64,000 nucleotides of DNA from Ruminococcus sp. (GCA_017410265.1 JAFQRC010000001.1:240118-304117), one strand, 5' to 3'. Shown: positions 24,842 to 33,157, counted from the stretch's first letter. Translations and numbers: made by a program. Notes: a model not told the origin generated them from the letters alone.

Positions 24842-26578
24842 TTATTTATCTGCTTTTGGATTCCATGAGGTGTAGTCAAAGTCAGAGTAGATTGCTTCCA
24901 GCGCTTTAGCGTCGTTTTTGCCCATACCTGTCAGCGGGATTTCGTCCATAGAAAGTACGGCAACAGGCTTACCACGCTCTTCAAGCTGTTCATCACAGTA
25001 TGCAAAAATCTCTGCACAAGCAGTTTCTTTGTCAACGCCGGGAACAAGCTCTACTATCGCAAGTGGATACTGGCCTTGAGAATGCTCTTTGTCGTTAACA
25101 CCGATTACCGAGCAGTTTTTGACTTCTTTTCTTCCGCTGATGAGACCCTCCATATTGATAGGGAAGACCTTGTGACCGTCAAAACGGGTTATCATACGCT
25201 TTATGCGACCTTTGATAAACAAAAATCCGTCGTCGTCCATATAACCGATATCGCCCGAGTGTATCCACATCTGACCATCATCATGCTTGCGCATAATGAT
25301 ATCTGTTTCCTCTTTGGCATTGAAATAGCCTTTCATCATCGACGGACCTGTCACACAAACCTCGCCAATTTCGTTGTATCCGAGCTCTTCACCTGTTTCA
25401 GGGTCGAAGATGCTGACGGTTGTCGTCAGTGAAGGAATACCAACACTGCCACGCTTGTACACAGTGTTAACACAGAAAGAAGCAGCAGCAGAAAGCTCTG
25501 TCATTCCGTAACCCTGTGCGAGCGGGAACTTCATATTATGTTCTTTCATAAACTCGTTAAGCTTCTTTTCCAGACCTTCGTTCATTGTGTCTCCGCCTGA
25601 AGCCAGAGTGTAAAGGAACGAAAGGTCCATATTCTTAACCTCTTTGCTGTTAATAAGCAACTCAATAAACACAGGAGTGCTGATAATAACCTGAGGTTTA
25701 AATTGTTTAACAAGCTTACCGATTGTGTTTGGAACAAACTTTGGTATCGGAACAAGGGTATGTCTCATACAAAGCGGCATATGCATACCGCAAACCATTC
25801 CATAAGCAGAGAATATCGGAATGATACCAAGATATCTGTCGTTATCGTTCATATACGCATCACAATACATAAAGTTGATAACAACTGCGTTCATAGAATC
25901 GTTTGTGAGCATTGTGCCTTTTGGAATACCTGTAGTACCGCCTGTGTATGTAATAGCAACGGTAGCATCGCCTTCATATGGTACTTCCTCAGCTTTGACA
26001 CCCTCACCTTTACTAAGGAAGGTGCTCCACTTCATCAGATTATCGCTATATTCAATATTTGTCTTTACAGCAAGCTTCATAGCGATTTTCTTGAAAAACG
26101 GCAGTGAATTTGCGGCAGACTGAACAATGATTATGTCAGGGTTGATTTCGTTTTTGATTTTTTCAACCTTAGGGAAAGCGACATCAATTGTGACAAGAAT
26201 GTTAGAATCTGATGCATTTATCATCTTCTTGATAGTGTTGATATCCATTCTCGGGTCAATAGTGTTAGCTGCGGCACCGATTTTGTTGAGAGCATAAACA
26301 GCGGCTATTGTTTCAGGAACGGCAACAGACAAAAATGATACGATATCACCTTTCTTTACACCCATAGCAACAAAAGCACTGGCACATTCTTCGATGCGTT
26401 GCCAAAGCTCGCGGTGGGTAATGTCAGAGCCGTAATAGTGAAGTGCAGGCTTGTCCAGACGATCTTTGTTGCGTTCTCTCAGATACTGATATGCGGTACA
26501 CTGGGGGAATTTTTCGCTCAAAGCTTCCTTTGAATAATATTTCAACCAGACCTTATTATCAGAAATTTTCATTTTCAT
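24842..26578 (-). CDS. AMP-binding acyl-CoA synthetase-like ligase
   Basis: 578-residue member of the ANL superfamily, forming acyl-adenylate and then probably acyl-CoA. Adenylation motifs seen: TYTGGTTGIPKGTML (about 211), QGYGMTELSA, and the hinge region GDIGYMDDDGFLFIKGRIKRM. Length is normal for fatty-acid or medium-chain acyl-CoA ligases. It has no signal peptide, so it is cytoplasmic. Substrate not predictable. AAGGAGG lies 4 nt before ATG 26578 and a second ATG follows two codons later. First gene of the minus-strand cargo operon in the cotJC element; such metabolic cargo is unusual for skin-type elements. Confidence 0.9.
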   Translation of the reverse strand: MKMKISDNKVWLKYYSKEALSEKFPQCTAYQYLRERNKDRLDKPALHYYGSDITHRELWQRIEECASAFVAMGVKKGDIVSFLSVAVPETIAAVYALNKIGAAANTIDPRMDINTIKKMINASDSNILVTIDVAFPKVEKIKNEINPDIIIVQSAANSLPFFKKIAMKLAVKTNIEYSDNLMKWSTFLSKGEGVKAEEVPYEGDATVAITYTGGTTGIPKGTMLTNDSMNAVVINFMYCDAYMNDNDRYLGIIPIFSAYGMVCGMHMPLCMRHTLVPIPKFVPNTIGKLVKQFKPQVIISTPVFIELLINSKEVKNMDLSFLYTLASGGDTMNEGLEKKLNEFMKEHNMKFPLAQGYGMTELSAAASFCVNTVYKRGSVGIPSLTTTVSIFDPETGEELGYNEIGEVCVTGPSMMKGYFNAKEETDIIMRKHDDGQMWIHSGDIGYMDDDGFLFIKGRIKRMITRFDGHKVFPINMEGLISGRKEVKNCSVIGVNDKEHSQGQYPLAIVELVPGVDKETACAEIFAYCDEQLEERGKPVAVLSMDEIPLTGMGKNDAKALEAIYSDFDYTSWNPKADK

Positions 26579-26914
26579 TTTCCCTCCTTTAAAATTAAAG
26601 CGGAAGATATGTTTAATTTATTACTCTATACTACATTATAATGTAATATATATCAAAACAATATATTGTATTATACAACAAAACAAATACTATATCAACA
26701 TTTTTTTGAGTTTCTCCTCTGAAGTTGCCTTTGTAGTGGTAAAATTTGCAAAAAACACGGCTTGCTTCGGTTGAATTTTTGCCTAATTATAAATAAATTG
26801 TGCAAGATGCACAAAAAGTGTTTTTTAAGTTTGTTATAATTTGGTTTGATTTTGTGAGAATTTAGTGTTAATATATAGATGCCAGAAATTGATATTTTTC
26901 AAGGAGGAAATAAT
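26579..26914. other. Divergent promoter region inside the element
   Basis: No gene. A very AT-rich spacer between the ligase (left) and the dockerin gene (right). It contains the palindrome TGTGCA-AGA-TGCACA at 26799-26813 and a TATAAT-containing stretch around 26830-26840 for the rightward gene. The minus-thirty-five regions are weak, which would suit an activated promoter. Confidence 0.5.
26799..26813. promoter_or_regulatory. Palindrome TGTGCA-AGA-TGCACA
   Basis: Perfect 6-3-6 inverted repeat just upstream of the rightward promoter, in the divergent region between two cargo transcripts. Candidate operator; the regulator is unknown. Confidence 0.4.
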
Positions 26915-28963
26915 ATGAAAAGATTTTTAGCGATTGTTCTCGCTCTTGTAATGGTTCTTTCTGTTACTGTTGGTGTTTCAGCACAGAATGCTCCTATTAC
27001 ATATGAATGTGAGAATGGTTACACAGCGACTAAGATTTCTATGCCTGAGGCAGGCGAAGGCGAAGTTGACGGTCTTATTGGCGACAGATCACAGAACTAC
27101 GCTTGGTCTTCTGTAGGTTATGGTGACTATGTTTATGTAGGCACCAGCTTTGGCGTTGTTTACACAGCATTAAAGGTTATCGCAAATGAAAAGGGTCTGG
27201 ATTTTGCTAATCTCAAGCTCTATGTTGATGCTTTATTCAACGGCAAGCTCTACACAGGCGACGAGGGAGAAGTTGACACTCCTCCAAGAAGCGTTATTGC
27301 TAAGATCAACACAAAAACATACGAAACAGAAGTTGTAGAAACTTACGATGGTGTGGTTGGTTTCCGTGCTGCTACAAAGCTCAATGATAAGCTTTATTTT
27401 GCTGCAGCAACAGCTAACCAGCCTTACATTCTCGAGATTGATCCTGAAAACGCTGACGCAGCAAACATCGTATGCTACAGCGAGACTACAACAGATCCTT
27501 CTGTTTCAACAGGTATCCGTGGTCTTACAACATACAAGGATATGTTGGTTGCTACACTTATCGGTGATGACGGTGCTTACATGGTAGCTTCAAGCGACCC
27601 AAGCGCTGGTCAGGATTCTTTCGAAGTTATTTGCACACAGGAAGATCTCTTTGACTACCCTGCTTACCACTATATGGACAGCATTTTCGGCGGTAGCATC
27701 TGGGATCTCGTTGAGTACAACGGCAAACTCTACATCTCTGTAGTTACAGGTAAAAACGGTAGCAAGCAGCCATTCGCTCTCTTCAGCGGTGAAGTTGATG
27801 AAAATGGTGAATGGACATATGACCTCATCGTTGGTAATGAGGCTGATGGCGCTGAATATCCATTCGGTTTAGGTTCAGACCGTTCAGGCGCTGCTAACCT
27901 TGCAGTACATGACGGCTATCTCTACATCGGTGGTTTCAACGATCCAATGATCGCTCTTCCATCTATCTTAAAGGGCAGCTTTGAGGATCTTTACAAAGAC
28001 CTCAGCTCTCCAGTTTGCTTATGGAGACTTGATGCTGACAACAACATCGAGATGGTAGCAGGCGAAGCTAATGAAGTATTCCCTGAAGGTCCTATCGGTA
28101 ACATGGGCGCAGGTTTTGGTAGCAACATGAACCAGTATGTATGGCGTATGGCAAGCTACGATGGAAAGCTCTTCTTAGGTACATTTGATGTTACAGGTCT
28201 TGTTCGTCCTATCGCACAGTTCACAAACGGCGATATCTTCGAGATGACAAAAGAAGAGTGGATGTCACAGCTTGACTATATCAGACAGGTTCTCGAGTCT
28301 TTAGGCGTTCCTGCAAGTGATAAGGATATCGCTGCTACAGGCGCAAGCGTTGAGCTCGCAGCTATCGAGGATAACCTTGATACTCTCGAAGACCTCAGCG
28401 TATACTTTGAGGATTCTGATGTTACTTTAGAGTACAGACAGAAGTTCTATGATCTTCTCCTCGAACTCAAGGATCAGTACATCAAGGTTAGAGATTATCT
28501 CTCAGCTGAAGCTAAGGAAAGAATCGACGCATTCTTTGCTAATGAAAAGGTTCAGAACTTCGGTTACTTCGTAGGTTGCTTATGCTACATGAGCAAGTCT
28601 GAAGAAGGTTATGACCTCTTTGTAAGCCATGATGGTATCAACTTCGATACATTGACACGTGACGGTATGGGCGATCGTTACAACTACGGTTCTCGCGTAT
28701 TCGCTATCACAGATAACGGTCTTTGCATCGGTACAGCTAACCCATTCTACGGCGCACAGGTATGGCTCCTCGAAGACACTATCATCGGTGACGTTAACTT
28801 TGACGGCAAAGTAAATGTATTTGACGCAACTTACATCCAGAGACATATCGCTAAGCTCGAAACTCTCAGCGATGCAGCTCTCGAAGTTGCTGATTTCGAT
28901 GGCAACGGTATCGTAAATATCTTTGATGCTACTGCTATCCAGATGTATATTTCTAAGCTCTGA
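26915..28963 (+). CDS. Exported beta-propeller-like protein with dockerin
   Basis: 682 residues. Signal peptide (MKRFLAIVLALVMVLSVTVGVSA). The main part (about 40-470) has recurring blade-like segments such as YVYVGTSFG, KLYFAAAT, KLYISVVTG, GYLYIGGFN and KLFLGTFD, so a beta-propeller is likely, possibly sugar binding. A helical insertion (about 450-540) follows, and a further strand region LCYMSKSEEGYDLFVSHDG. The dockerin is at about 623-682 with loops DVNFDGKVNVFDATYIQR and DFDGNGIVNIFDATAIQ. ATG 26915 follows AAGGAGGAAATAAT. No catalytic motif recognised. Inside the cotJC element, expressed divergently from the ligase operon. Confidence 0.86.
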   Translation: MKRFLAIVLALVMVLSVTVGVSAQNAPITYECENGYTATKISMPEAGEGEVDGLIGDRSQNYAWSSVGYGDYVYVGTSFGVVYTALKVIANEKGLDFANLKLYVDALFNGKLYTGDEGEVDTPPRSVIAKINTKTYETEVVETYDGVVGFRAATKLNDKLYFAAATANQPYILEIDPENADAANIVCYSETTTDPSVSTGIRGLTTYKDMLVATLIGDDGAYMVASSDPSAGQDSFEVICTQEDLFDYPAYHYMDSIFGGSIWDLVEYNGKLYISVVTGKNGSKQPFALFSGEVDENGEWTYDLIVGNEADGAEYPFGLGSDRSGAANLAVHDGYLYIGGFNDPMIALPSILKGSFEDLYKDLSSPVCLWRLDADNNIEMVAGEANEVFPEGPIGNMGAGFGSNMNQYVWRMASYDGKLFLGTFDVTGLVRPIAQFTNGDIFEMTKEEWMSQLDYIRQVLESLGVPASDKDIAATGASVELAAIEDNLDTLEDLSVYFEDSDVTLEYRQKFYDLLLELKDQYIKVRDYLSAEAKERIDAFFANEKVQNFGYFVGCLCYMSKSEEGYDLFVSHDGINFDTLTRDGMGDRYNYGSRVFAITDNGLCIGTANPFYGAQVWLLEDTIIGDVNFDGKVNVFDATYIQRHIAKLETLSDAALEVADFDGNGIVNIFDATAIQMYISKL

Positions 28964-29024
28964 TCCGTATAAGGAAAGCTGAAATATAAGTCATTTAGTA
29001 TACAAAATCTATTTAATAAATGAG

Positions 29025-29056
29025 AATAACGGATATCCGCTTGGGTATCCGTTATT
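29025..29056. terminator. Terminator between convergent cargo and recombinase genes
   Basis: AATAACGGATA / TATCCGTTATT, 11-bp stem, followed by TTTATTG. Mainly serves the dockerin gene; it also lies past the recombinase stop. Confidence 0.8.
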
Positions 29057-29096
29057 TTTATTGTCAGAAAACTTTTAGAATACTTTTTCTGACTTC

Positions 29097-30833
29097 TTAT
29101 TCATTTTTCGGTGCGGATTTAAGGAGAGAGATAACCTCTTCTTTTTTTAGAACATCAAACTCGGCTGTGTAGTTATCTGCCCTGCCTTTTGTCTTGTACT
29201 GCAGATATATAGGAGCGCTCATAAACGAAAAGTGAAATTCCAGAATATTCAGTGGATGAACAACTATTTTTTTAATTATCCTCTCATAAAAGTTAAGGTT
29301 AAGGGTTTCGTTATCTAACGAGATTATCTCATCTGTTTTTGATTTCACTATTTTAAGAAAGGTGCTTTCACCAGCTTTGTTTTGTGGTTTACTAAGCTCT
29401 TTGATTTGATTTTGCAAAGCATTTTTCTCTTTTTCTTTATCACTTTTGAGTTCAATATATATGTCTAAAGGTATTAGCTCTTTAATCATTTTGTCAGTTA
29501 GTGTTCTGAGCTCTTTATTTATGTCGCTTAGTCTTCTTTCGATGTCTGCTATTGTTGTGTCATTACTCTCAGGTAAAAATTCATTTTCTGCTTTTTTGAG
29601 AATAGCGGTGAGAATTTCTTCTTTCATCGGGTTAATAACCTCTGATATTATGTCGTAAAGGATGGTTTTCAGTACCTTGTCGTTCACCCTGAGAGCGTTG
29701 CAACCTACATAGACTTTCTCGCCAGAGAGGGTTTCTGCCTGTTTGTACCTACCGTTTCTGTTTTTTTCTGCACATATCCAGGCTTTGTAGGGAAGATTAG
29801 GGTGTGCTTTTTTTATGCTGACATATCTCTTGTTGCATAAGCCGCAGGTGATTTTTCCGCTTAACCAGTATTTTCCCGAGTGCATTGTCCGAGGCTTTTT
29901 TTGAGCTTCTTTTTCTTTGAGTAGTTTTTGTACCCTGTTCCACAAATCGCGGTCTATTATAGCGCTTTCGGGATGATGGTCTGTGGTATGTACTCTGTAC
30001 GATTGACCGCGATTGTACTTTTTCTTATGGGTGAGTGCGTCGGGAGTGTAAGTCTTTCCCTGTTCAAGGTCACCCACATATTTTTCGTTTCTTAAAATAC
30101 GGAGAATAACAGTGCTTGACCAACCGTTTTTGTATTGCATTGGTCTGATATCTGCTTTTGTCAGTTTTTCTGCAATTGTGAAGGTTCCTTCGCCACTTGC
30201 GTACAGCTCGAATATTTGTCTTATAATTCTGGCTTCATCCTCAACTACTTCGAAATGTTGTTTTCCGCTTTTATCGTTTACGATGTTGTAGCCGTACATT
30301 CTTCTGCGGCCGAAAACTACTCCGTTTTCCATTTGTTGCTGCTGACCCCATTTTACACGACGGGAGGTTCTCAGGCTTTCCTGTTCAGCGTTGAGTGCTA
30401 TCTGAGTCAGTTTTTCGCGATAGTGGTCATCTTGTGTGTTTATATCATCAGCCAGAAACCAGATGTATACACCAATATTTCTCAGCTCTTCTACTATTTT
30501 CAGTAAATCAAGTACATTTCTTGAAAAACGGGACACCTCTTTTGTCAGGATAATTTCCACCTTTCCCCGATGAGCATAGCTCAGCATTTTTTTGAAATCT
30601 TCTCTTTTTTCAAGAGAAGTTCCACTTAACCCCTCGTCTGCAAAAATTCCGATATTAACCCAGTTGCTTTTTCTCTCGAAATATTTTTCAAAGAAGTTTT
30701 TCTGGGAAGCAAGCGAGTTTTTCTGGTCTTCTTCAACAGTTGAAACACGACAGTATGCACAGACATTATGAGGTTTGTTGTCCTGTGTTTTAAAAGTGAT
30801 ATTATCAGGATTGGTGGTCTTCGTTTTGTACAC
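29097..30833 (-). CDS. Large serine recombinase, probable excisionase of the cotJC element
   Basis: 578 residues. N-terminal resolvase domain with catalytic Ser31 in CAYCRVSTVEEDQ, the conserved EVSRFSRNVLDLL arginine helix and ADDINTQDD; the recombinase domain runs about 180-300 (FGRRRMYGYNI). Next come a zinc ribbon (CGLCNKRY ... CAEKN ... VGCNAL) and a C-terminal coiled coil (about 400-500). This is the layout of integrases such as SpoIVCA, SprA and phage serine integrases. The start is GTG 30833 with AAAGGAG 7 nt upstream. Its start is about 215 bp inside the right att site, as usual for such elements. Its target is inferred to be the att sites at 21833 and 31072. Confidence 0.93.
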   Translation of the reverse strand: MYKTKTTNPDNITFKTQDNKPHNVCAYCRVSTVEEDQKNSLASQKNFFEKYFERKSNWVNIGIFADEGLSGTSLEKREDFKKMLSYAHRGKVEIILTKEVSRFSRNVLDLLKIVEELRNIGVYIWFLADDINTQDDHYREKLTQIALNAEQESLRTSRRVKWGQQQQMENGVVFGRRRMYGYNIVNDKSGKQHFEVVEDEARIIRQIFELYASGEGTFTIAEKLTKADIRPMQYKNGWSSTVILRILRNEKYVGDLEQGKTYTPDALTHKKKYNRGQSYRVHTTDHHPESAIIDRDLWNRVQKLLKEKEAQKKPRTMHSGKYWLSGKITCGLCNKRYVSIKKAHPNLPYKAWICAEKNRNGRYKQAETLSGEKVYVGCNALRVNDKVLKTILYDIISEVINPMKEEILTAILKKAENEFLPESNDTTIADIERRLSDINKELRTLTDKMIKELIPLDIYIELKSDKEKEKNALQNQIKELSKPQNKAGESTFLKIVKSKTDEIISLDNETLNLNFYERIIKKIVVHPLNILEFHFSFMSAPIYLQYKTKGRADNYTAEFDVLKKEEVISLLKSAPKNE

Positions 30834-30954
30834 TGTCTGACTCCTTTTTTATGCTTTGCATATCAAGTGTATCTGTGATGAATTTTGTAAGCTGAAACAT
30901 CAGAGAAGCTCTTTCCTCTTTGCTTATGTGTAAATCATTCGGATTATTTATCAA
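30805..30954 (-). CDS. 49-residue ORF overlapping the recombinase start
   Basis: A TTG start at 30954 lies 9 nt after GGAGG and the frame ends at TGA 30807-30805, overlapping the recombinase by 29 nt. The product is hydrophilic (begins MINNPNDLHI, then SKEERASLMFQLTKF). Overlap and a clear ribosome site suggest translational coupling. A small partner such as a recombination directionality factor is possible by analogy with SprB, which is small and linked to SprA; there is no sequence evidence for that role. Confidence 0.55.
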   Translation of the reverse strand: MINNPNDLHISKEERASLMFQLTKFITDTLDMQSIKKESDSVQNEDHQS

Positions 30955-31000
30955 GTGCGTCTGCCTCCGTTAACAGGTGATATAAGATTATATGTTTCGG

Positions 31001-31014
31001 CTTAATATCGTATG
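31001..31014 (-). promoter_or_regulatory. Candidate sigma-E/sigma-K minus ten for the recombinase operon
   Basis: On the minus strand CATACGATATTA (from 31014) fits the sigma-E minus ten CATACnaT and the sigma-K CATAnnnTA. GTATAAA lies 10 bp upstream in place of a sigma-E minus thirty-five. A sigma-A alternative is TTGACT with CATACG 17 bp away. Mother-cell control is inference. Confidence 0.4.
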
Positions 31015-31047
31015 AAAGACATTTTTTATACAGTCAAAGTAACATCT

Positions 31048-31084
31048 GATAATCATTTTTATTCCTCTATAGGTGTAGAGGAGC
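31048..31084 (+). other. Right junction (attR): element arm plus cotJC half
   Basis: Element arm GATAATCATTTTTATTCCTC (31048-31067), then TATAGG with the central GG at 31072-31073, then the cotJC half TGTAGAGGAGC. The arm is the reverse complement of the left arm at 19 of 20 positions. Confidence 0.82.
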
Positions 31085-31503
31085 TCAACCATCTGGAAAT
31101 GGTCGGCACTATCGTTTATCAGCTTACTAGAAATCTCTCTGAAGAAGAGATTAAGAAGTCAGGCTTTGACGCTTACTTTGTAGACCACACAACAGGTATT
31201 TATCCGTCGTCTGCGGCAGGTGTTCCGTTTACAGCGGCATATCTGCAGTCAAAGGGCGACCCAATTACAGATTTGCACGAGGATATGGCGGCTGAGCAGA
31301 AGGCTCGTACCACCTACGATAACATCCTGCGTCTGTGCGATGACCCTGATGTCAAGGACCCTATCCGTTTCTTAAGAGCGCGAGAGGTTGTGCACTATCA
31401 GCGTTTCGGCGAAAATCTTAGAATACTAACCGACAAGCTCGATTCAAAGAACTACTACCAGTTCAACCCGAGCTTTGACAAAAAATGCTTCAAAAACAAG
31501 TGA
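31074..31503 (+). pseudogene. cotJC: cotJC 3' fragment, right of the element
   Basis: Encodes the C-terminal two thirds of CotJC: VEELNHLEMVGTIVYQL at the joint, then GVPFTAAYLQSKGD, DLHEDMAAEQKARTTYDNI and REVVHYQRFGENL. These include the EExxH and the second ExxH-like metal-ligand helices of manganese catalases (REVVHYQ). The in-frame ATG at 31012 lies in element sequence and has no ribosome-binding site, so the fragment is probably not translated alone. It lacks the first metal-ligand helix, which is in the 21650 fragment. Function depends on excision of the element. Confidence 0.92.
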
Positions 31504-31540
31504 TAAAATTCTAATTTAGAATAATAAATCAGAGAATAAA

Positions 31541-31568
31541 GCGTCCGAGGGGATTGCCTTTCGGACGC
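31541..31568 (+). terminator. cotJ operon terminator
   Basis: GCGTCCGA / TCGGACGC stem followed by TGTTTTTTTC, 37 bp after the cotJC stop. It would end the restored cotJABC transcript. Confidence 0.83.
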
Positions 31569-31669
31569 TGTTTTTTTCTAAAAAAATCTTTATATTTCTA
31601 ATTTGCTATAATTTTTAGTGCTTTGTGTGATATATCTAATAGTGTATTTTCTATTAGCAGGTGAATGAT

Positions 31670-33151
31670 ATGAAGATTGGCTTTGATAATGACAAATATT
31701 TGAGTATGCAGTCCCAGCATATCCGAGACAGAATCTCTAAATTCGGCGGTAAGCTCTACCTTGAATTCGGTGGCAAGCTTTTTGATGATTACCACGCATC
31801 CCGTGTGCTTCCGGGCTTTAAGCCTGACAGTAAGCTTCAGATGCTTTTACAGCTCAAAGAGCAGGCTGAGATTGTTATTGTTGTCAACGCTGACGATATA
31901 GAGAAGAATAAAGTCAGAGGCGACTTAGGCATCACCTACGACCTTGATACCTTGCGCCTTATCGATGTTTTCAAGAGTATCGGTCTGTATGTAGGAAGTG
32001 TTGTGCTCACCCGCTATGCTGACCAGCAGGCAGCGGTGAAATTCCAGAAAAAGCTCGAGGAAAACGGAATTAAGGTTTATCACCATTTTTCTATCGAACG
32101 CTATCCTCAGGATATCGACCTTATCGTATCTGATGATGGTTACGGAAAGAACGACTTTATAGAAACAGAAAGAGAGCTCGTTGTTATTACTGCACCAGGT
32201 CCGGGTAGTGGTAAGATGGCTGTGTGCCTTTCTCAGCTATATCACGAAAATAAACGCGGTATCAGAGCAGGCTATGCTAAATTTGAGACTTTCCCAATCT
32301 GGAATTTACCACTCAAGCACCCTGTAAATGTTGCTTACGAAGCGGCTACTGCCGACTTAAACGATGTCAATATGATTGACCCGTTCCACCTTGATGCTTA
32401 CGGCGAAACCACCGTAAACTACAACCGTGATATCGAGATTTTCCCTGTGCTCAACACTATTTTTGAGCAGATTCTGGGTGAATCACCGTACAAGTCACCG
32501 ACTGATATGGGTGTTAATATGGTCGGCAATTGTATTGTTGACGACGAGGCTGTCATAGATGCGGCTAATCAGGAGATTATCCGCCGTTACTATAACGCTC
32601 TTTGTAATAACAAAAAGGGTAACTCACCTGACAGCGAGGTCTATGCGCTCGAACTTATTATGAAACAGAGCAAGCTCACCAGTGCCGACAGAGCGGTTAT
32701 AGCTCCTGCCGTGAAAAAGGCTGAAGAAACAGGAGCTCCTGCGGCTGCTATCGAGCTTAGTGACGGCACAATTGTGACAGGAAAAACCTCGTCACTTTTA
32801 GGCGCCTGTGCCGCTATGCTTTTAAATGCGCTGAAGACTATGGGTGGCATTGATGACAGCGTTCACCTCATTTCGCCTGAGGTTATCGAGCCTATCCAGA
32901 AACTCAAGACTCATCATCTTGGCAATGTTAACCCTCGACTTCACATAGACGAGGTGCTCTTAGCACTTTCTATCTCGGCTGTCACCAGCGAACACGCTCA
33001 GAAGGCGATGGACCAGCTCGAGAAACTTAGGGGACTAGAGGCTCATTCGTCAGTAATTTTGTCACAGGTTGACACTATGATGTTCAAAAAGCTCGGTATC
33101 AACCTCACCTGTGAGCCATATTATCAGACAAAGAAATTGTATCAGAAATAA
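31670..33151 (+). CDS. DUF1846 family protein
   Basis: 493-residue cytoplasmic protein. The opening KIGFDNDKYLSMQSQHIRDRI and the block ITAPGPGSGKMAVCLSQLYHE are hallmarks of DUF1846, a widespread Firmicutes family with a crystal structure but no established role known to me. The GPGSGKM segment resembles a nucleotide loop. Full family length. ATG 31670 is preferred to the GTG at 31661, which falls within the weak AGGTGA site. Single gene ended by a hairpin at 33158-33180. Confidence 0.93.
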   Translation: MKIGFDNDKYLSMQSQHIRDRISKFGGKLYLEFGGKLFDDYHASRVLPGFKPDSKLQMLLQLKEQAEIVIVVNADDIEKNKVRGDLGITYDLDTLRLIDVFKSIGLYVGSVVLTRYADQQAAVKFQKKLEENGIKVYHHFSIERYPQDIDLIVSDDGYGKNDFIETERELVVITAPGPGSGKMAVCLSQLYHENKRGIRAGYAKFETFPIWNLPLKHPVNVAYEAATADLNDVNMIDPFHLDAYGETTVNYNRDIEIFPVLNTIFEQILGESPYKSPTDMGVNMVGNCIVDDEAVIDAANQEIIRRYYNALCNNKKGNSPDSEVYALELIMKQSKLTSADRAVIAPAVKKAEETGAPAAAIELSDGTIVTGKTSSLLGACAAMLLNALKTMGGIDDSVHLISPEVIEPIQKLKTHHLGNVNPRLHIDEVLLALSISAVTSEHAQKAMDQLEKLRGLEAHSSVILSQVDTMMFKKLGINLTCEPYYQTKKLYQK

Positions 33152-33157
33152 TTATTG

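Larger units (their letters stand above)
21834..31072. mobile_element. Skin-like serine-recombinase element interrupting cotJC (about 9,239 bp)
   Basis: Seen directly: cotJC is split into two complementary fragments; a large serine recombinase lies just inside the right end; both junctions share ATAGGT; and the element ends joined together give palindromic arms (GAGGAATAAAATTGATTATC at 21839-21858 and GATAATCATTTTTATTCCTC at 31048-31067, complementary at 19 of 20 positions). Cargo: two dockerin proteins, an acyl-CoA ligase, a small ORF. There are no phage structural, replication or transfer genes. Known parallel: the skin element in sigK of Bacillus and Clostridioides, excised by a serine recombinase in the mother cell. 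Developmental excision here is inference. Boundaries are given at the predicted GG crossover (21833-21834 and 31072-31073), accurate to a few bases. Confidence 0.88.

Noticed and set aside
21834..31072. Element as a prophage or conjugative element
   Set aside because: No structural, replication, lysis or transfer genes; only a recombinase and metabolic cargo.
31012..31073. ATG at 31012 as a genuine start of a shorter CotJC-like protein
   Set aside because: The first 20 codons are element sequence, no ribosome-binding site precedes, and the catalase would lack its first ligand helix.
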